Origin: Amblyomma americanum
Taxonomy: Eukaryota > Arthropoda > Arachnida > Ixodida > Ixodidae
Assembly (NCBI RefSeq): GCF_052857255.1
Contig: NC_135504.1
Coordinates: 146,656,121-146,720,120, forward strand
DNA length: 64,000 nucleotides
Direction of reading: 5' to 3'
Of the stretch, positions 44,301 to 57,017 are shown piece after piece. Within the stretch, counting starts at the first letter, position 1. Every line of letters begins with the position of its first letter. Under the pieces are notes generated by a model that was not told where the DNA came from, did no database searches, and worked only from the letters and a program-made list of their open reading frames with translations. The position numbers were made by a program, and so were the translations under genes.

Positions 44301-45700
44301 TGACGCGTATCAGAGGAACACTTGTAAAGCCGATGTGTTGTGATTTAGCTCGTTTCGGTCTAAAACAGCTTGTTTCGCTGTATTAAGCAGGAATACATGC
44401 TTTTCGCGCAGTTATAAGATAAAAAGTATTAAAGGCGTGTCACAGAGACACTTGTAAAACCGATGTGTTGTGATTTAGCTCGTTTCGGTCTAAAAAAGCT
44501 TGTTTCGCTGTATTAAGCAAGAATACGTGCTTTTCGCGCAGTTATAAGAGAAAAAGTTTTGACGCATGTCACAGGGACACGTGTAAAACCGACGTGTTCA
44601 GATCTAGCTCGTTTCGGTCTAAAACAGCTTGTTCCGTTTTATTAAGCACGAATACATGCTTTTCGCGCAGTTATAAGAGAAAAAGTTTTGACGCGTATCA
44701 GAGGAACACTTGTAAAACCGATGTGTTGTGACTTATCTCGTTTCGGTCTAAAACAGCTTGTTTCGCTGTATTAAGCAAGAATACATGCTTTTCGCGCAGT
44801 TATAAGAGAAAAAGTTGTGACGCGTGTCACAGGGACACTTGTAAAACCGATGTGTTCAGATTTAGCTCGTTTCGGTCTAAAACAGCTTGTTTCGCTCTAT
44901 TAAGCAGGAATACATGCTTTTCGCGCAGTTATAAGAGAAAAAGTTTTAAAGGCGTGTCACAGGGACACTTGTAAAACCGATGTGTTCAGATTTACCCCGT
45001 TTCGGTCTAAAACAGGTTGTTTCGTTAGACTAAACACGAATACATGCTTTTCGCGCAGTTATAAGAGAAAAAAGTTTTGACGCGTATCAGAGGAACACTT
45101 GTAAAACCGATGTGTTGTGATTTAGCTCGTTTCGGTCTAAAACAGCTTGTTTCGCTGTATTAAGCAAGAATACGTGCTTTTCGCGCAGTTATAAGAGAAA
45201 AAGTTTTGACGCGTGTCACAGGGACACTTGTAAAACCGATGTGTTCAGATCTAGCTCGTTTTGGTGTAAAACAGCTTGTTTCGTTGTATTAGGCACGAAT
45301 ACATGCTTTTCGCGCAGTTATAAGAGAAAAAGTTTAGACGCGTATCAGAGGAACACTTGTAAAACCGATGTGTTGTGATTTAGCTCGTTTCGGTCTAAAA
45401 CAGCTTGTTTCGTTGTATTAAGCAAGAATACATGCTTTTCGCGCAGTTATAAGAGAAAAAGTTTTGACGCGTGTCACAGGGACACTTGTAAAACCGATGT
45501 GTTCAGATTTAGCTCGTTTCGGTCTAAAACAGCTTGTTTCGCTGTATTAAGCAGGAATACATGCTTTTCGCGCAGTTATAAGAGAAAAAGTTTTAAAGGC
45601 GTGTCACAGGGACACTTGTAAAACCGATGTGTTCAGATTTACCCCGTTTCGGTCTAAAACAGCTTGTTTCGTTAGGCTAAGCACGAATACTTGCTTTTCG
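41215..45700 (+). repeat. Large segmental duplicate, copy B (offset 10554 bp)
   Basis: Partner of 30660-36950 but shorter by whole units. Three monomers are missing after ACAGGTTGTTTCG (about 43100-43150), only one copy of the 1276 bp unit is present, and at about 44610-44640 a T9 head runs into a T10 tail, removing one monomer. Private marks include GAAAACGTTTTGACG near 41352, ACCGGTGTGTTC near 42794, ATACACGCTTTCCGCG near 43505, CGCGCTGTTATTAG near 44163 and TTAGGCTAAG near 45674. Confidence 0.82.
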
Positions 45701-46986
45701 CGCAGTTATAAGAGAAAAAAGTTTTGACGCGTATCAGAGGAACACTTGTAAAACCGATGTGTTTTGATTTAGCTCGTTTCGGTCTAAAACAGCTTGTTTC
45801 GCTGTATTAAGCAAGAATACGTGCTTTTCGCGCAGTTATAAGAGAAAAAGTTTTGACGCGTGTCACAGGGACACTTGTAAAACCGATGTGTTCAGATCTA
45901 GCTCGTTTTGGTGTAAAACAGCTTGTTTCTTTGTATTAAGCACGAATACATGCTTTTCGCGCAGTTATAAGAGAAAAAGTTTTGACGCGTGTCACAAGGA
46001 CACTTGTAAAACCGATGTGTTCAGATTTAGCTCGTTTCGGTCTAAAACAGCTTGTTTCGTTGTATTGAGCACGAATACATGCTTTTCGCGCAGTTATAAG
46101 AGAAAAAGTTTAGACGCGTATCAGAGGAACACTTGTAAAACCGATGTGTTGTGATTTAGCTCGTTTCGGTCTAAAACAGCTTGTTTCGTTGTATTAAGCA
46201 AGAATACATGCTTTTCGCGCAGTTATAAGAGAAAAAGTTTTAAAGGCGTGTCACAGAGACACTTGTAAAACCGATGTGTTGTGATTTAGCTCGTTTCGGT
46301 CTAAAAAAGCTTGTTTCGCTGTATTAAGCAAGAATACGTGCTTTTCGCGCAGTTATAAGAGAAAAAGTTTTGACGCATGTCACAGGGACACTTGTAAAAC
46401 CGATGTGTTCAGATTTACCCCGTTTCGGTCTAAAACAGCTTGTTTCGTTAGACTAAGCACAAATACATGCTTTTCGCGCAGTTATAAGAGAAAAAAGTTT
46501 TGACGCGTGTCACAGGGACACTTGTAAAACCGATGTGTTCAGATTTACCTCGTTTCGGTCTAAAACAGCTTGTTTCGTTGAACTAAGCACGAATACATGC
46601 TTTTCGCGCAGTTATAAGAGAAAAAAGTTTTGACGCGTATCAGAGGAACACTTGTAAAACCGATGTGTTCAGATCTAGCTCGTTTTGGTGTAAAACAGCT
46701 TGTTTCGTTGTATTAAGCACGAATACATGCTTTTCGCGCAGTTATAAGAGAAAAAGTTTAGACGCGTATCAGAGGAACACTTGTAAAACCGATGTGTTGT
46801 GATTTAGCTCGTTTCGGTCTAAAACAGCTTGTTTCGTTGCATTAAGCAAGAATACATGCTTTTCGCGCAGTTATAAGAGAAAAAGTTTTGACGCGTGTCA
46901 CAGGGACACTTGTAAAACCGATGTGTTCAGATTTACCTCGTTTCGGTCTAAAACAGCTTGTTTCGTTGAACTAAGCACGAATACAT
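45701..46986 (+). repeat. T7-T1-T2-T3 then T8/T5/T6 monomers
   Basis: T7 with GTTTTGATTTAGC, T1 with CTTGTTTCTTTG, T2 and T3, then from 46210 a T8 monomer (TTTAAAGGCG, GTCACAGAGACAC, CTAAAAAAGC) joins directly to a GACGCATGTCAC monomer that continues as T5 (TTACCCCG, GACTAAGCACAAATAC). The 46210-48018 stretch reappears at 55208-57017 with an 8998 bp offset (GCACAAATAC at 46458 and 55456; GTATCCCGGG at 47282 and 56280). Confidence 0.8.
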
Positions 46987-49180
46987 GCTTTTCGCGCAGT
47001 TATAAGAGAAAAAGTTTTGACGCGTATCAGAGGAGCACTTGTAAAACCGATGTGTTGCGATTTAGCTCGTTTCGGTCTAAAACAGCTTGTTTCGCTGTAT
47101 TAAGCAAGAATACATGCTTTTCGCGCAGTTATAAGAGAAAAAGTTTTGACGCGTGTCACAGGGACACTTGTTAAACCGATGTGTTGTGATTTAGCTCGTT
47201 TCGGTCTAAAACAGCTTGTTTCTTTGTATTAAGCAAGAATACATGCTTTTCGCGCAGTTATAAGAGAAAAAGTTTTGACGCGTATCCCGGGACACTTGTA
47301 AAACCGATGTGTTCAGATTTAGCTCGTTTCGGTCTAAAACAGCTTGTTTCGTTGTATTAAGCACGAATACATGCTTTTCGCGCAGTTATAAGAGAAAAAA
47401 GTTTTGACGCGTATCAGAGGAACACTTGTAAAACCGATGTGTTGTGATTTAGCTCGTTTCGGTCTAAAACAGCTTGTTTCGTTGCATTAAGCAAGAATAC
47501 ATGCTTTTCGCGCAGTTATAAGAGAAAAAGTTTTGACGCGTGTCACAGGGACACTTGTAAAACCGATTGTTCAGATCTAGCTCGTTTTGGTGTAAAACAG
47601 CTTGTTTCGTTGTATTAAGCAAGAATGCATGCTTTTCGCGCAGTTATAAGAGAAAAAGTTTAGACGCGTATCAGAGGAACACTTGTAAAACCGATGTGTT
47701 GTGATTTAGCTCGTTTCGGTCTAAAACAGCTTGTTTCGTTGTATTAAGCAAGAATACATGATTTTCGCGCAGTTATAAGAGAAAAAGTTTTGACGCGTAT
47801 CAGAGGAACACTTGTAAAACCGATGTTTTGTGATTTAGCTCGTTTCGGTCTAAAACAGCTTGTTTCGCTGTATTAAGCAGGAATACATGCTTTTCGCGCA
47901 GTTATAAGAGAAAAAGTTTTAAAGGCGTGTCACAGAGACACTTGTAAAACCGATGTGTTGTGATTTAGCTCGTTTCGGTCTAAAAAAGCTTGTTTCGCTG
48001 TATTAAGCAAGAATACATGCTTTTCGCGCAGTTATAAGAGAAAAAGTTTTGACGCGTGTCACAGGGACACTTGTAAAACCGATGTGTTCAGATTTACCTC
48101 GTTTCGGTCTAAAACAGCTTGTTTCGTTGAACTAAGCACGAATACATGCTTTTCGCGCAGTTATAAGAGAAAAAGTTTTGACGCGTATCAGAGGAGCACT
48201 TGTAAAACCGATGTGTTGCGATTTAGCTCGTTTCGGTCTAAAACAGCTTGTTTCGCTGTATTAAGCAAGAATACATGCTTTTCGCGCAGTTATAAGAGAA
48301 AAAGTTTTGACGCGTGTCACAGGGACACTTGTTAAACCGATGTGTTGTGATTTAGCTCGTTTCGGTCTAAAACAGCTTGTTTCGTTGTATTAAGCAAGAA
48401 TACATGCTTTTCGCGCAGTTATAAGAGAAAAAGTTTTGACGCGTATCCCGGGACACTTGTAAAACCGATGTGTTCAGATTTAGCTCGTTTCGGTCTAAAA
48501 CAGCTTGTTTCGTTGTATTAAGCACGAATACATGCTTTTCGCGCAGTTATAAGAGAAAAAAGTTTTGACGCGTATCAGAGGAACACTTGTAAAACCGATG
48601 TGTTGTGATTTAGCTCGTTTCGGTCTAAAACAGCTTGTTTCGTTGCATTAAGCAAGAATACATGCTTTTCGCGCAGTTATAAGAGAAAAAGTTTTGACGC
48701 GTGTCACAGGGACACTTGTAAAACCGATGTGTTCAGATCTAGCTCGTTTTGGTGTAAAACAGCTTGTTTCGTTGTATTAAGCAAGAATGCATGCTTTTCG
48801 CGCAGTTATAAGAGAAAAAGTTTAGACGCGTATCAGAGGAACACTTGTAAAACCGATGTGTTGTGATTTAGCTCGTTTCGGTCTAAAACAGCTTGTTTCG
48901 TTGTATTAAGCAAGAATACATGATTTTCGCGCAGTTATAAGAGAAAAAGTTTTGACGCGTATCAGAGGAACACTTGTAAAACCGATGTGTTGTGATTTAG
49001 CTCGTTTCGGTCTAAAACAGCTTGTTTCGCTGTATTAAGCAGGAATACATGCTTTTCGCGCAGTTATAAGAGAAAAAGTTTTAAAGGCGTGTCACAGAGA
49101 CACTTGTAAAACCGATGTGTTGTGATTTAGCTCGTTTCGGTCTAAAAAAGCTTGTTTCGCTGTATTAAGCAAGAATACGT
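46858..49180 (+). repeat. 1161 bp tandem pair (9 monomers each)
   Basis: Copy 1 is 46858-48018 and copy 2 is 48019-49180. Series: T6-like (TTACCTCG, GTTGAACTAAG), A monomer with GAGGAGCAC and GTTGCGATT, B monomer with CTTGTTAAACC, GTATCCCGGGACAC monomer, A monomer with TTGCATTAAGC, T1-like, T3, CATGATTTTCGCG, T4 sister and T8. The pair is present again inside 50968-53160, so the 1161 bp duplication preceded the ~4 kb one. The second copies end in GAATACGT and continue into T9. Confidence 0.85.
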
Positions 49181-50967
49181 GCTTTTCGCGCAGTTATAAG
49201 AGAAAAAGTTTTGACGCATGTCACAGGGACACGTGTAAAACCGACGTGTTCAGATCTAGCTCGTTTCGGTCTAAAACAGCTTGATTCGTTGTATTAAGCA
49301 CGAATACATGCTTTTCGCGCAGTTATAAGAGAAAAAGTTTTGACGAGTATCACGTGGATACTTGTAAAACCGATGCGTTCAGATACAACTCGTTTCGGTC
49401 TAAAACAGCTTGTTCCGTTTTATTAAGCACGAATACATGCTTTTCGCGCAGTTATAAGAGAAAAAGTTTTGACGCGTATCAGAGGAACACTTGTAAAACC
49501 GATGTGTTGTGACTTAACTCGTTTCGGTCTAAAACAGCTTGTTTCGCTGTATTAAGCAAGAATACATGCTTTTCGCGCAGTTATAAGAGAAAAAGTTGTG
49601 ACGCGTGTCACAGGGACACTTGTAAAACCGATGTGTTCAGATTTACCTCGTTTCGGTCTAAAACAGCTTGTTGAACTAAGCACGAATACATGCTTTTCGC
49701 GCAGTTTTAAGAGAAAAAAGTTTTGACGCGTATCAGAGGAGCACTTGTAAAACCGATGTGTTGCGATTTAGCTCGTTTCGGTCTAAAACAGCTTGTTTCG
49801 CTGTATTAAGCAAGAATACATGCTTTTCGCGCAGTTATAAGAGAAAAAGTTTTGACGCGTGTCACAAGGACAGTTGTAAAACCGATGTGTTGTGATTTAG
49901 CTCGTTTCGGTCTAAAACAGCTTGTTTCGTTGTATTAAGCAAGAATACATGCTTTTCGCGCAGTTATAAGAGAAAAAGTTTTGACGCGTATCACGGGACA
50001 CTTGTAAAACCGATGTGTTCAGATTTAGCTCGTTTCGGTCTAAAACAACTTGTTTCGTTGTATTAAGCACGAATACATGCTTTTCGCGCAGTTATAAGAG
50101 AAAAAAGTTTTGACGCGTATCAGAGGAACACTTGTAAAACCGATGTGTTGTGATTTAGCTCGTTTCGGTCTAAAACAGCTTGTTTCGTTGCATTAAGCAA
50201 GAATACATGCTTTTCGCGCAGTTATAAGAGAAAAAGTTTTGACGCGTGTCACAGGGACACTTGTAAAACCGATGTGTTCAGATCTAGCTCGTTTTGGTGT
50301 AAAACAGCTTGTTTCGTTGTATTAAGCAAGAATGCATGCTTTTCGCGCAGTTATAAGAGAAAAAGTTTAGACGCGTATCAGAGGAACACTTGTAAAACCG
50401 ATGTGTTGTGATTTAGCTCGTTTCGGTCTAAAACAGCTTGTTTCGTTGTATTAAGCAAAAATACATGATTTTCGCGCAGTTATAAGAGAAAAAGTTTTGA
50501 CGCGTATCAGAGGAACACTTGTAAAACCGATGTGTTGTGATTTAGCTCGTTTCGGTTTTAAACAGCTTGTTTCGTTGTATTAAGCAAGAATACATGCTTT
50601 TCGCGCAGTTATAAGAGAAAAAGTTTTGAGGCGTATCAGAGGAACACTTGTAAAACCGATGTGTTGTGATTTAGCTCGTTCCGGTCTAAAACAGCTTGTT
50701 TCGCTGTATTAAGCAAGAATACATGCTTTTCGCGCAGTTATTAGAGAAAAAGTTTTGACACTTGTAATACCGATGTGTTGTGATTTGGCTCGTTTCGGTC
50801 TAAAACAGCTTGTTTCGTTGTATTGAGCACGAATACATGCTTTTCGCGCAGTTATAAGAGAAAAAGTTTAGACGCGTATCAGAGGAACACTTGTAAAACC
50901 GATGTGTTGTGATTTAGCTCGTTTCGGTCTAAAACAGCTTGTTTCGTTGTATTAAGCAAGAATACAT
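46987..50967 (+). repeat. ~3981 bp tandem duplication, copy 1
   Basis: Matches the next segment at a 3981-3982 bp offset. Marks are CACTTGTTAAACC, GTATCCCGGGACAC (47282 and about 51263; a SmaI site unique to these monomers), and CCGATTGTTCAG with one base lost (47566/51548). Later the offset becomes 4240 bp because copy 2 has two more monomers at about 53640-53900; CTTGTTGAACTAAG (49670/53909) and GCAGTTTTAAG (49700/53939) follow at that offset. Within it, 46858-48018 and 48019-49180 are a nested 1161 bp tandem pair. Confidence 0.84.
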
Positions 50968-53900
50968 GCTTTTCGCGCAGTTATAAGAGACAAAAGTTTT
51001 GACGCGTATCAGAGGAGCACTTGTAAAACCGATGTGTTGCGATTTAGCTCGTTTCGGTCTAAAACAGCTTGTTTCGCTGTATTAAGCAAGAATACATGCT
51101 TTTCGCGCAGTTATAAGAGAAAAAGTTTTGACGCGTGTCACAGGGACACTTGTTAAACCGATGTGTTGTGATTTAGCTCGTTTCGGTCTAAAACAGCTTG
51201 TTTCGTTGTATTAAGCAAGAATACATGCTTTTCGCGCAGTTATAAGAGAAAAAGTTTTGACGCGTATCCCGGGACACTTGTAAAACCGATGTGTTCAGAT
51301 TTAGCTCGTTTCGGTCTAAAACAACTTGTTTCGTTGTATTAAGCACGAATACATGCTTTTCGCGCAGTTATAAGAGAAAAAAGTTTTGACGCGTATCAGA
51401 GGAACACTTGTAAAACCGATGTGTTGTGATTTAGCTCGTTTCGGTCTAAAACAGCTTGTTTCGTTGCATTAAGCAAGAATACATGCTTTTCGCGCAGTTA
51501 TAAGAGAAAAAGTTTTGACGCGTGTCACAGGGACACTTGTAAAACCGATTGTTCAGATCTAGCTCGTTTTGGTGTAAAACAGCTTGTTTCGTTGTATTAA
51601 GCAAGAATGCATGCTTTTCGCGCAGTTATAAGAGAAAAAGTTTAGACGCGTATCAGAGGAACACTTGTAAAACCGATGTGTTGTGATTTAGCTCGTTTCG
51701 GTCTAAAACAGCTTGTTTCGTTGTATTAAGCAAGAATACATGATTTTCGCGCAGTTATAAGAGAAAAAGTTTTGACGCGTATCAGAGGAACACTTGTAAA
51801 ACCGATGTGTTGTGATTTAGCTCGTTTCGGTCTAAAACAGCTTGTTTCGCTGTATTAAGCAGGAATACATGCTTTTCGCGCAGTTATAAGAGAAAAAGTT
51901 TTAAAGGCGTGTCACAGAGACACTTGTAAAACCGATGTGTTGTGATTTAGCTCGTTTCGGTCTAAAAAAGCTTGTTTCGCTGTATTAAGCAAGAATACAT
52001 GCTTTTCGCGCAGTTATAAGAGAAAAAGTTTTGACGCGTGTCACAGGGACACTTGTAAAACCGATGTGTTCAGATTTACCTCGTTTCGGTCTAAAACAGC
52101 TTGTTTCGTTGAACTAAGCACGAATACATGCTTTTCGCGCAGTTATAAGAGAAAAAGTTTTGACGCGTATCAGAGGAGCACTTGTAAAACCGATGTGTTG
52201 CGATTTAGCTCGTTTCGGTCTAAAACAGCTTGTTTCGCTGTATTAAGCAAGAATACATGCTTTTCGCGCAGTTATAAGAGAAAAAGTTTTGACGCGTGTC
52301 ACAGGGACACTTGTTAAACCGATGTGTGGTGATTTAGCTCGTTTCGGTCTAAAACAGCTTGTTTCGTTGTATTAAGCAAGAATACATGCTTTTCGCGCAG
52401 TTATAAGAGAAAAAGTTTTGACGCGTATCCCGGGACACTTGTAAAACCGATGTGTTCAGATTTAGCTCGTTTCGGTCTAAAACAGCTTGTTTCGTTGTAT
52501 TAAGCACGAATACATGCTTTTCGCGCAGTTATAAGAGAAAAAAGTTTTGACGCGTATCAGAGGAACACTTGTAAAACCGATGTGTTGTGATTTTGCTCGT
52601 TTCGGTCTAAAACAGCTTGTTTCGTTGCATTAAGCAAGAATACATGCTTTTCGCGCAGTTATAAGAGAAAAAGTTTTGACGCGTGTCACAGGGACACTTG
52701 TAAAACCGATGTGTTCAGATCTAGCTCGTTTTGGTGTAAAACAGCTTGTTTCGTTGTATTAAGCAAGAATGCATGCTTTTCGCGCAGTTATAAGAGAAAA
52801 AGTTTAGACGCGTATCAGAGGAACACTTGTAAAACCGATGTGTTGTGATTTAGCTCGTTTCGGTCTAAAACAGCTTGTTTCGTTGTATTAAGCAAGAATA
52901 CATGATTTTCGCGCAGTTATAAGAGAAAAAGTTTTGACGCGTATCAGAGGAACACTTGTAAAACCGATGTGTTGTGATTTAGCTCGTTTCGGTCTAAAAC
53001 AGCTTGTTTCGCTGTATTAAGCAGGAATACATGCTTTTCGCGCAGTTATAAGAGAAAAAGTTTTAAAGGCGTGTCACAGAGACACTTGTAAAACCGATGT
53101 GTTGTGATTTAGCTCGTTTCGGTCTAAAAAAGCTTGTTTCGCTGTATTAAGCAAGAATACGTGCTTTTCGCGCAGTTATAAGAGAAAAAGTTTTGACGCA
53201 TGTCACAGGGACACGTGTAAAACCGACGTGTTCAGATCTAGCTCGTTTCGGTCTAAAACAGCTTGATTCGTTGTATTAAGCACGAATACATGCTTTTCGC
53301 GCAGTTATAAGAGAAAAAGTTTTGACGAGTATCACGTGGATACTTGTAAAACCGATGCGTTCAGATACAACTCGTTTCGGTCTAAAACAGCTTGTTCCGT
53401 TTTATTAAGCACGAATACATGCTTTTCGCGCAGTTATAAGAGAAAAAGTTTTGACGCGTATCAGAGGAACACTTGTAAAACCGATGTGTTGTGACTTAAC
53501 TCGTTTCGGTCTAAAACAGCTTGTTTCGCTGTATTAAGCAAGAATACATGCTTTTCGCGCAGTTATAAGAGAAAAAGTTGTGACGCGTGTCACAGGGACA
53601 CTTGTAAAACCGATGTGTTCAGATTTAGCTCGTTTCGGTGTAAAACAGCTTGTTTCGTTGTATTAAGCACGAATACATGCTTTTCGCGCAGTTATAAGAG
53701 AAAAAGTTTAGACGCGTATCAGAGGAACACTTGTAAAACCGATGTGTTGTGATTTAGCTCGTTTCGGTCTAAAACAGCTTGTTTCGTTGCATTAAGCAAG
53801 ATTACATGCTTTTCGCGCAGTTATAAGAGAAAAAGTTTTGACGCGTGTCACAGGGACACTTGTAAAACCGATGTGTTCAGATTTACCTCGTTTCGGTCTA

Positions 53901-55207
53901 AAACAGCTTGTTGAACTAAGCACGAATACATGCTTTTTGCGCAGTTTTAAGAGAAAAAAGTTTTGACGCGTATCAGAGGAGCACTTGTAAAACCGATGTG
54001 TTGCGATTTAGCTCGTTTCGGTCTAAAACAGCTTGTTTCGCTGTATTAAGCAAGAATACATGCTTTTCGCGCAGTTATAAGAGAAAAAGTTTTGACGCGT
54101 GTCACAGGGACAGTTGTAAAACCGATGTGTTGTGATTTAGCTCGTTTCGGTCTAAAACAGCTTGTTTCGTTGTATTAAGCAAGAATACATGCTTTTCGCG
54201 CAGTTATAAGAGAAAAAGTTTTGACGCGTATCACGGGACACTTGTAAAACCGATGTGTTCAGATTTAGCTCGTTTCGGTCTAAAACAACTTGTTTCGTTG
54301 TATTAAGCACGAATACATGCTTTTCGCGCAGTTATAAGAGAAAAAAGTTTTGACGCGTATCAGAGGAACACTTGTAAAACCGATGTGTTGTGATTTAGCT
54401 CGTTTCGGTCTAAAACAGCTTGTTTCGTTGCATTAAGCAAGAATACATGCTTTTCGCGCAGTTATAAGAGAAAAAGTTTTGACGCGTGTCACAGGGACAC
54501 TTGTAAAACCGATGTGTTCAGATCTAGCTCGTTTTGGTGTAAAACAGCTTGTTTCGTTGTATTAAGCAAGAATGCATGCTTTTCGCGCAGTTATAAGAGA
54601 AAAAGTTTAGACGCGTATCAGAGGAACACTTGTAAAACCGATGTGTTGTGATTTAGCTCGTTTCGGTCTAAAACAGCTTGTTTCGTTGTATTAAGCAAGA
54701 ATACATGATTTTCGCGCAGTTATAAGAGAAAAAGTTTTGACGCGTATCAGAGGAACACTTGTAAAACCGATGTGTTGTGATTTAGCTCGTTTCGGTTTTA
54801 AACAGCTTGTTTCGTTGTATTAAGCAAGAATACATGCTTTTCGCGCAGTTATCAGAGAAAAAGTTTTGAGGCGTATCAGAGGAACACTTGTAAAACCGAT
54901 GTGTTGTGATTTAGCTCGTTCCGGTCTAAAACAGCTTGTTTCGCTGTATTAAGCAAGAATACATGCTTTTCGCGCAGTTATTAGAGAAAAAGTTTTGACA
55001 CTTGTAATACCGATGTGTTGTGATTTGGCTCGTTTCGGTCTAAAACAGCTTGTTTCGTTGTATTGAGCACGAATACATGCTTTTCGCGCAGTTATAAGAG
55101 AAAAAGTTTAGACGCGTATCAGAGGAACACTTGTAAAACCGATGTGTTGTGATTTAGCTCGTTTCGGTCTAAAACAGCTTGTTTCGTTGTATTAAGCAAG
55201 AATACAT
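50968..55207 (+). repeat. ~4240 bp tandem duplication, copy 2
   Basis: Partner of 46987-50967. It opens with GAGACAAAAGTTTTGACG (50988), a mark seen again near 56005. The extra two monomers around 53640-53900 include a T12/T1 hybrid (GATTTAGCTCGTTTCGGTGT) and a T3 with CAAGATTACATG. It ends with the 114 bp monomer, then a TATTGAGCACG monomer and T3. Satellite only. Confidence 0.83.
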
Positions 55208-57017
55208 GCTTTTCGCGCAGTTATAAGAGAAAAAGTTTTAAAGGCGTGTCACAGAGACACTTGTAAAACCGATGTGTTGTGATTTAGCTCGTTTCGGTCT
55301 AAAAAAGCTTGTCTCGCTGTATTAAGCAAGAATACGTGCTTTTCGCGCAGTTATAAGAGAAAAAGTTTTGACGCATGTCACAGGGACACTTGTAAAACCG
55401 ATGTGTTCAGATTTACCCCGTTTCGGTCTAAAACAGCTTGTTTCGTTAGACTAAGCACAAATACATGCTTTTCGCGCAGTTATAAGAGAAAAAAGTTTTG
55501 ACGCGTGTCACAGGGACACTTGTAAAACCGATGTGTTCAGATTTACCTCGTTTCGGTCTAAAACAGCTTGTTTCGTTGAACTAAGCACGAATACATGCTT
55601 TTCGCGCAGTTATAAGAGAAAAAAGTTTTGACGCGTATCAGAGGAACACTTGTAAAACCGATGTGTTCAGATCTAGCTCGTTTTGGTGTAAAACAGCTTG
55701 TTTCGTTGTATTAAGCACGAATACATGCTTTTCGCGCAGTTATAAAGAAAAAGTTTAGACGCGTATCAGAGGAACACTTGTAAAACCGATGTGTTGTGAT
55801 TTAGCTCGTTTCGGTCTAAAACAGCTTGTTTCGTTGCATTAAGCAAGAATACATGCTTTTCGCGCAGTTATAAGAGAAAAAGTTTTGACGCGTGTCACAG
55901 GGACACTTGTAAAACCGATGTGTTCAGATTTACCTCGTTTCGGTCTAAAACAGCTTGTTTCGTTGAACTAAGCACGAATACATGCTTTTCGCGCAGTTAT
56001 AAGAGACAAAAGTTTTGACGCGTATCAGAGGAGCACTTGTAAAACCGATGTGTTGCGATTTAGCTCGTTTCGGTCTAAAACAGCTTGTTTCGCTGTATTA
56101 AGCAAGAATACATGCTTTTCGCGCAGTTATAAGAGAAAAAGTTTTGACGCGTGTCACAGGGACACTTGTTAAACCGATGTGTTGTGATTTAGCTCGTTTC
56201 GGTCTAAAACAGCTTGTTTCGTTGTATTAAGCAAGAATACATGCTTTTCGCGCAGTTATAAGAGAAAAAGTTTTGACGCGTATCCCGGGACACTTGTAAA
56301 ACCGATGTGTTCAGATTTAGCTCGTTTCGGTCTAAAACAACTTGTTTCGTTGTATTAAGCACGAATACATGCTTTTCGCGCAGTTATAAGAGAAAAAAGT
56401 TTTGACGCGTATCAGAGGAACACTTGTAAAACCGATGTGTTGTGATTTAGCTCGTTTCGGTCTAAAACAGCTTGTTTCGTTGCATTAAGCAAGAATACAT
56501 GCTTTTCGCGCAGTTATAAGAGAAAAAGTTTTGACGCGTGTCACAGGGACACTTGTAAAACCGATGTGTTCAGATCTAGCTCGTTTTGGTGTAAAACAGC
56601 TTGTTTCGTTGTATTAAGCAAGAATGCATGCTTTTCGCGCAGTTATAAGAGAAAAAGTTTAGACGCGTATCAGAGGAACACTTGTAAAACCGATGTGTTG
56701 TGATTTAGCTCGTTTCGGTCTAAAACAGCTCGTTTCGTTGTATTAAGCAAGAATACATGATTTTCGCGCAGTTATAAGAGAAAAAGTTTTGACGCGTATC
56801 AGAGGAACACTTGTAAAACCGATGTGTTGTGATTTAGCTCGTTTCGGTCTAAAACAGCTTGTTTCGCTGTATTAAGCAGGAATACATGCTTTTCGCGCAG
56901 TTATAAGAGAAAAAGTTTTAAAGGCGTGTCACAGAGACACTTGTAAAACCGATGTGTTGTGATTTAGCTCGTTTCGGTCTAAAAAAGCTTGTTTCGCTGT
57001 ATTAAGCAAGAATACGT
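55208..57017 (+). repeat. Segmental duplicate of 46210-48018 (offset 8998 bp)
   Basis: Same order from the T8 monomer through GCACAAATAC, T6, T1-like, T3, the GTATCCCGGG monomer, T1-like, T3, CATGATTTTCGCG and the T4 sister to T8. Differences: TATAAAGAAAAAG (two bases lost) near 55742, GAGACAAAAG near 56005, and no base loss at the CCGATGTGTTCAG corresponding to 47566. Confidence 0.8.
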
